This document shows, piece by piece, positions 60,316 to 64,000 of a DNA stretch of 64,000 bases. The stretch is from contig JAQVBE010000003.1 of NCBI GenBank assembly GCA_028690445.1, positions 74,909 to 138,908 on the forward strand, written 5' to 3'. The position numbers were made by a program, and so were the translations under genes. Every line of letters starts with the position of its first letter. Position 1 is the first letter of the stretch. The DNA comes from Aliarcobacter sp. (lineage in GTDB: Bacteria; Campylobacterota; Campylobacteria; Campylobacterales; Arcobacteraceae). The notes beneath the pieces are model-generated. The model searched no databases. It saw only the letters and a list, made by a program, of their open reading frames with translations, and was not told the origin of the DNA.

Positions 60316-62148
60316 TTAGAAACTAGCCTTTAATCCAATATAAGCACTTCTTTCTTCAGTTGCGTATCCATCAACTGTTTGATAATATTTATCAAATAAA
60401 TTATTTACTTTTAAATATGCTTTATATGTTTTGTTAATATCATAATTTACAACTGAATTCCAAACTGTATAGTTTCCAGTTTCGGCACCTGTTTTATTAA
60501 CACCATTATATCTGTCTCCAATATATTGTCCATTTACATTAAAATGAAAATCTTTAATTCCATAATAATCAACACCAAAACCAACTTGTTCTTTTGCTCG
60601 TCTAGCTAGTTCTTGTTCTTTATTATCTTCAGCACTTAATGCTGTATAATTTAGATTTAAAAAAGTATCTTCAAGCACATCTTTCTTATAAGCTAATTCA
60701 TAACCTTTTAGAGTCGAAGTTCCATCTATATTTCCATATTTATATGTATTTGTATCAAAGTCAATCATATCTTCTATTTTTGTATGGAAATAAGTTGCAG
60801 AGATACCTTTGTATTCAACTCCTAAATCATAACTTTTACTACTTTCAGGATTTATATTTTTGCTTCCATAAATTGAATATAAATTGTATAAAGTTGGAAC
60901 ATTGTAAGCTGTACCATAATTTGAACTTACATTCAGTTCATTCCAAATATATTGTTTAACACCTACTTTTCCAGTTATTTTATTGTCAAATTTATCATAT
61001 ACATCTTTTCTTAATGATTCAGTTATTATTGTTTTACTATCATTAAATTTATTGCTATTTGTTAAAAATAGTGCTTTGTTATCATATTTTTCATTAAGCT
61101 CATTTTTATGTTCAAAAGTTTTGTAATCAGTACCTAATAATACAAAAGCGTTATCATTTTGATATGGAATATTAGTTTTTAAACCATATTCATTTACAAT
61201 TCCATCAAAATAAGATGTTGAATTTGTTGCAGGATAATAGTATTCTCTATCAAAATCAGATCTTTTTACTGAAACGTCTGTTGTTGCAAAATTATTTTTA
61301 TTTTCATATGAAACAGTAGAAAATTGATCTTTTGTATTTGCTGTATTTAATGAATCACCACTTGTACCATCAAAATTATTATCTGCATCTACAATGGTGT
61401 GTGATACGTCAATTTTATTTGAATCATTAAAATTATAACCTGCTTTTAAACTTGAAGTTAGATTTTTATATCCGTCATCTTCTAGCCCTAATTCATTACC
61501 TCTTTTTCCATAATTACGTGAAGATTTTTTTGCAAGAAAAGAAGAATAACCATCAGTGTCAGTCTTATATACAGAACCTTTTAAATAATATTTATCTGTT
61601 TTATGAGATAAATTCATACCATATTTTTTAGTATCAAAAGAACCATATTCAACACTAGCATCACCATGTGTACCCGCTTTTGCACTTTTTGTAATAATAT
61701 TAATTACACCAGCACTTGCATCTGCACCCCAAATACCACTTTGAGCACCTTTTACAACTTCAATTTGTTCAATATCATCTATCATTAAATGTTCAAACGG
61801 AGCACCACTTAATCCAGTAATATCGTTATATCTTATTCCATCTATTAAAACTAAAATTCTTTTTGAATCATTTCCTCTAAGATAAACCGATGAAGAAGCA
61901 CCAAAACTTCCATTACTTGTAAATGAGATACCAGGTATTGTATTTAAAGCATCAACTACACTTAAATAGTGTTTTTCTTCAATATCTTCTTTAGTAATAA
62001 TATCAATATTAGAAGTAACATCTTTGATTGATTGAGTCGATTTAGTAGCACTTGTAACTGTAATTGTTTCTAAATTTTGAACTGAAAAAAGGTTTGTTGT
62101 AGCTAAAAGTAAACTTGTAATTAAGCTTGTAGATATTTTTTTTTGCAT
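60316..62148 (-). CDS. TonB-dependent outer membrane receptor (BtuB-like)
   Basis: A 610-residue protein with a signal peptide (residues 1-22), a TonB box-like ETITVTSAT, a plug domain (NTIPGISFTSNGSFG, VYLRGNDSKRILVLIDGI) and a beta-barrel ending in aromatic Phe (YIGLKASF). Layout resembles BtuB (about 600 residues); iron-chelate receptors are usually longer. Linked ABC transporter genes and the cobB-like gene suggest cobalamin. No cobalamin riboswitch is visible upstream. Confidence 0.9.
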   Translation of the reverse strand: MQKKISTSLITSLLLATTNLFSVQNLETITVTSATKSTQSIKDVTSNIDIITKEDIEEKHYLSVVDALNTIPGISFTSNGSFGASSSVYLRGNDSKRILVLIDGIRYNDITGLSGAPFEHLMIDDIEQIEVVKGAQSGIWGADASAGVINIITKSAKAGTHGDASVEYGSFDTKKYGMNLSHKTDKYYLKGSVYKTDTDGYSSFLAKKSSRNYGKRGNELGLEDDGYKNLTSSLKAGYNFNDSNKIDVSHTIVDADNNFDGTSGDSLNTANTKDQFSTVSYENKNNFATTDVSVKRSDFDREYYYPATNSTSYFDGIVNEYGLKTNIPYQNDNAFVLLGTDYKTFEHKNELNEKYDNKALFLTNSNKFNDSKTIITESLRKDVYDKFDNKITGKVGVKQYIWNELNVSSNYGTAYNVPTLYNLYSIYGSKNINPESSKSYDLGVEYKGISATYFHTKIEDMIDFDTNTYKYGNIDGTSTLKGYELAYKKDVLEDTFLNLNYTALSAEDNKEQELARRAKEQVGFGVDYYGIKDFHFNVNGQYIGDRYNGVNKTGAETGNYTVWNSVVNYDINKTYKAYLKVNNLFDKYYQTVDGYATEERSAYIGLKASF

Positions 62149-62174
62149 TATTTATTTTTCCTAATTTTTATGTT

Positions 62175-62360
62175 TTATATGTTGTTTGTTGAATATAGTT
62201 TGCTTGGTTTTAATTGCTTTAATAGCAATAACTTAGTGATTTTTGGTATAGTATTTACTAAAATAGCATGAATCATACAGTTAAAAGATTGCAGTTTTCT
62301 ACTAACAGTCGCTGCTAAAATTCCAAAAAAACTAAAGTATTTTCTTGTTTTACTAATCAT
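62175..62360 (-). CDS. Small reading frame with strong ribosome site upstream of the receptor
   Basis: A 61-residue reading frame (MISKTRKYFSFFGILAATVS to KLYSTNNI) between the receptor and the TauE/SafE-like gene. An AAGGAGG ribosome site lies directly before its ATG. It has a hydrophobic N-terminal part but no clear family. It stops 26 bases before the receptor start. It may be a real small protein or a regulatory leader. A hairpin lies within it (62213-62229). Confidence 0.4.
   Translation of the reverse strand: MISKTRKYFSFFGILAATVSRKLQSFNCMIHAILVNTIPKITKLLLLKQLKPSKLYSTNNI
62213..62229 (-). promoter_or_regulatory. Small hairpin in the receptor leader
   Basis: ATTGCT (62213-62218) and AGCAAT (62224-62229) form a 6-bp stem with a five-base loop, about 65 bases before the receptor start. 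It is the only clear secondary structure in the leader; no B12-box consensus seen. Confidence 0.3.
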
Positions 62361-62400
62361 TATTTCCTCCTTTTTAAAATTTAATTTTGATTATTTTAAA

Positions 62401-63111
62401 CTAAATATGACAACTTAAAATTGATTTTGTTGGGTCAACCAAATATTCATAACCTAAATATCCTATATAAAATCCAAAGGCTATTACTAAAATTGAAGCT
62501 AATTTTATAAATAAACCTCTCAAATTTGATTGTTTAAACAATCCTACAAAAAATCCTAAAGAAAAAAGTGCAGGAACAGTGCTTAAACCAAATACTAGCA
62601 TTACAAAAGCTCCCCAAAATGCACTTCCTGTACTAGCAGCGGTGATTGCAAAAACATACACAAAACCACAGGGAAGTAAACCATTTAACATTCCTAAAAG
62701 ATAGAAACTAAACAAAGATTGTGAACCCAAAAGTGCTTTAAATGTGTTTTGATAAAGAGGTGATTTTGAACAACTATGTTCTAAAATAGTTAAAAACTTG
62801 ATTTTCCCAAGGAGTGAAAGTCCAACTAAAATCATCATAAAACCTGTAATTAATAAAAATATTCCACTTGTCGTATTATCAAAAGTTACAACTCCACCAA
62901 TAAGACCAAATAAAACTCCAAGAATCATATAAGTTGAAATTCGCCCAAAAGAATAAAGTAAATGGGCCAAAGCTTGAATTTTTTTTGTCCATTCATTTTT
63001 TATTTTTGTACTTGAATATGCAATTACAATTCCACCACACATTCCAACACAATGACCAAAAGAACCTAAAAATGCTATGGAAACAATTGTTATAATACTA
63101 ATTGTTTCCAT
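62401..63111 (-). CDS. TauE/SafE- or UreH-like membrane protein with copper-type cysteines
   Basis: A 236-residue membrane protein with six helices of the sulfite exporter TauE/SafE/UreH-like group. The cysteine motif GHCVGMCGG (residues 20-28) in the first helix and LPCGFVYVF in the fourth fit the copper-handling branch encoded near cytochrome oxidase assembly genes. It starts inside the end of the NosL-like gene (14-base overlap). The most likely role is metal or thiol transport for copper enzymes, inferred from the motif and neighbour. Confidence 0.85.
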   Translation of the reverse strand: METISIITIVSIAFLGSFGHCVGMCGGIVIAYSSTKIKNEWTKKIQALAHLLYSFGRISTYMILGVLFGLIGGVVTFDNTTSGIFLLITGFMMILVGLSLLGKIKFLTILEHSCSKSPLYQNTFKALLGSQSLFSFYLLGMLNGLLPCGFVYVFAITAASTGSAFWGAFVMLVFGLSTVPALFSLGFFVGLFKQSNLRGLFIKLASILVIAFGFYIGYLGYEYLVDPTKSILSCHI

Positions 63112-63613
63112 TATTTCCTAACAACTCTTTTTTAATATATGGATTTCTCAAATCCTCATTTCTTAAAACTTTTAAAATAACTTCCTCAAAAGATATTAAC
63201 CCTTCTTGTTTATTTTTAAAAGCTCCAAATCCATGTCCCATAGGAGTTGTATCGGTTCTATTAAACCATGCATTTCTGGCATTAATATACTCATTTGTAT
63301 CATTTGTATAAACCCATAAGATTACTTCTTTTTGAAATTTTATATTGTTATACCATAAAGCTAAACAACCAATATCATCAAAAAACCAAGTTTTTCCATC
63401 AGGTGATACTGCTTGTGCTGAGTGTTTTTCTGAAAGCAATGTCATACCACATTGTGTATCTTGAAAATGATTTGGAGTAATTTGAATTGGCTGAAAAGTA
63501 TTATTTCCTGTTTGAATTACAGTCATCTGTTTTTTATTAGACATAGATAAAAATATTATAATTATTATTGCAATAATTGCAATTAGCGTAAGAGATGGTA
63601 AGATTTTTTTCAT
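63098..63613 (-). CDS. NosL-like copper chaperone-type protein
   Basis: A 171-residue protein with an N-terminal membrane anchor (residues 6-24) and a periplasmic domain. The key features are QCGMTLLSEKHSAQA near residue 54 (CGM motif) and FFDDIGCLALWY near residue 77, as in NosL, the copper protein that helps build the CuZ site of nitrous oxide reductase. The NosL lipobox is not present. It may serve another copper enzyme, such as cytochrome oxidase. First gene of the pair with the TauE/SafE-like protein. Confidence 0.75.
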   Translation of the reverse strand: MKKILPSLTLIAIIAIIIIIFLSMSNKKQMTVIQTGNNTFQPIQITPNHFQDTQCGMTLLSEKHSAQAVSPDGKTWFFDDIGCLALWYNNIKFQKEVILWVYTNDTNEYINARNAWFNRTDTTPMGHGFGAFKNKQEGLISFEEVILKVLRNEDLRNPYIKKELLGNNGNN

Positions 63614-63676
63614 TGAAACTCCAAAATAGAATTTGTATTATATTCACTTGTATATAAAATTTAGTTTATTGATGGT

Positions 63677-63710
63677 AAAAAAAAGGCTTCACATGGGAAT
63701 CTGTGAAGCC
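63677..63710 (-). terminator. Strong intrinsic terminator of the candidate small RNA
   Basis: GGCTTCACA (63685-63693) and TGTGAAGCC (63702-63710) form a 9-bp perfect stem with an eight-base loop. On the minus strand eight T residues follow. On the plus strand there is no T tract. No minus-strand gene ends nearby, which points to a small transcript. Confidence 0.85.
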
Positions 63711-63789
63711 ATATTCAAATCTATTTAAGTTTATAGGATACCAAATAAATGTATTTAGTAGTAGGAGGATTTAATATAAATATCCTATA
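63677..63789 (-). ncRNA. Candidate small RNA with an anti-Shine-Dalgarno loop
   Basis: On the minus strand a stem (63781-63789 with 63732-63740, 9 perfect pairs) encloses a 40-base loop containing CCTCCT (opposite AGGAGG at 63763-63768). It is followed by a terminator hairpin and eight T residues (63677-63710). A -10-like TAAAAT lies at 63796-63801, so transcription would begin at or near 63789. The RNA would be about 113 bases. No open reading frame explains it. Confidence 0.5.
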
Positions 63790-63928
63790 TGTGAAATTTT
63801 ATCAACTCAATTATTAAAATAAGATAAACTTTATCCTCTTTACTTACTTTTTTAAAAATTCTATTTAATCTTACTTTATATTTTAAATAATATAATACAA
63901 ATCAATATAAAAATAAGGATTATTATTT

Positions 63929-64000
63929 ATGCGCTTAATAATGTTTGATATGGATGGAACACTTATAGATAGTGGTTTAGCTATTACAAATACAATAAAT
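63929..64000 (+). CDS. HAD-family phosphatase, N-terminal 24 codons (cut by window edge)
   Basis: The first 24 codons begin MRLIMFDMDGTLIDSGLAIT, containing the HAD catalytic motif I DxDGT with the nucleophile Asp7 and acid/base Asp9. The DSG continuation resembles phosphoglycolate phosphatase (Gph)-type or beta-phosphoglucomutase-type HAD enzymes. The rest is beyond the window. Confidence 0.88.
   Translation, partial: MRLIMFDMDGTLIDSGLAITNTIN

Larger units (their letters stand above)
63614..63928. other. 315-base gap without protein gene
   Basis: This intergenic stretch holds the candidate small RNA and terminator on the minus strand, and on both outer sides the promoters of the NosL-like gene and the HAD gene (AAGGAT ribosome site at 63915-63920). 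No further features seen. Confidence 0.7.

Overview
The window is a chromosomal segment of a Campylobacterota (Epsilonproteobacteria) genome, most likely an Arcobacter/Aliarcobacter relative. The evidence is very AT-rich, tightly packed DNA with short spacers, a fused 932-residue CcsBA cytochrome c assembly protein, a Campylobacter-type dimeric dUTPase, a UPF0323 lipoprotein, the Campylobacterota form of TrpB (HKLN at the PLP lysine), a CZB-domain chemoreceptor and several GGDEF and two-component proteins. The species call is inference from gene content; no rRNA is present to settle it. I see no prophage, CRISPR array or intact insertion sequence. One decayed transposase fragment lies at about 2.98-3.16 kb.

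Layout. 0-3 kb: malic enzyme (cut by the window edge), PgeF-like laccase-domain protein, a methyltransferase, AroE, then an IS scar. 3.4-6 kb: a lipoprotein/ATP-grasp pair resembling YgiB/YgiC and a small transglycosylase-like protein. 6-10 kb: tRNA-Leu(CAA), HU, an adducin-like protein, RsmH with an FtsL-like partner, an NlpC/P60 lipoprotein and a cytochrome c. 10.5-15 kb: a tightly coupled four-gene operon of cobalamin-dependent glutamate mutase (S and E subunits), a MutL/GlmL-type protein and an unusual adenylate-forming enzyme. 15-21 kb: ArgG, gamma-carbonic anhydrase, then a Ktr/Trk-type potassium uptake pair behind a KdpD/KdpE-like two-component system. 21-25 kb: a recR, small Cys protein, PAS kinase, dUTPase operon, divergent from dnaJ-trpB.

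26-42 kb holds hypothetical proteins, a DUF455 ferritin-like protein, a metallo-beta-lactamase-fold hydrolase, two tandem degenerate GGDEF proteins, CmoB, CcsBA, PepD, LigA, a flagellin-like protein, Ppx/GppA, a PssA-like CDP-alcohol transferase and a canonical-looking diguanylate cyclase. 42-54 kb holds a YjfB-like small protein, DUF523, a TtcA-like protein with missing cysteines, MoeA, a DMT transporter, a metal-efflux-type permease with RmuC and an M48 protease, a phospholipase D-like protein, YbgC and the chemoreceptor. 54-64 kb holds an aldo/keto reductase, a SLAC1/TehA channel, two small basic proteins, a corrinoid (B12) uptake operon (BtuB-, F-, D- and C-like plus a CobB/CbiA amidase whose P-loop end has no standard start codon), a TauE/SafE-like and NosL-like pair, a candidate small RNA, and the start of a HAD phosphatase.

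Two parts may work together: the B12 uptake operon at 56.5-62.1 kb could supply the cofactor for the glutamate mutase operon at 10.5-15 kb. The best leads for new biology are that mutase/adenylating-enzyme operon, the lipoprotein/ATP-grasp pair in which the lipoprotein ends in Gly-Gly, the apparent AUA start of the CobB-like gene, a roughly 113-nt small RNA candidate that displays an anti-Shine-Dalgarno loop, and a GGDEF protein that keeps its inhibitory site but has lost its active site.
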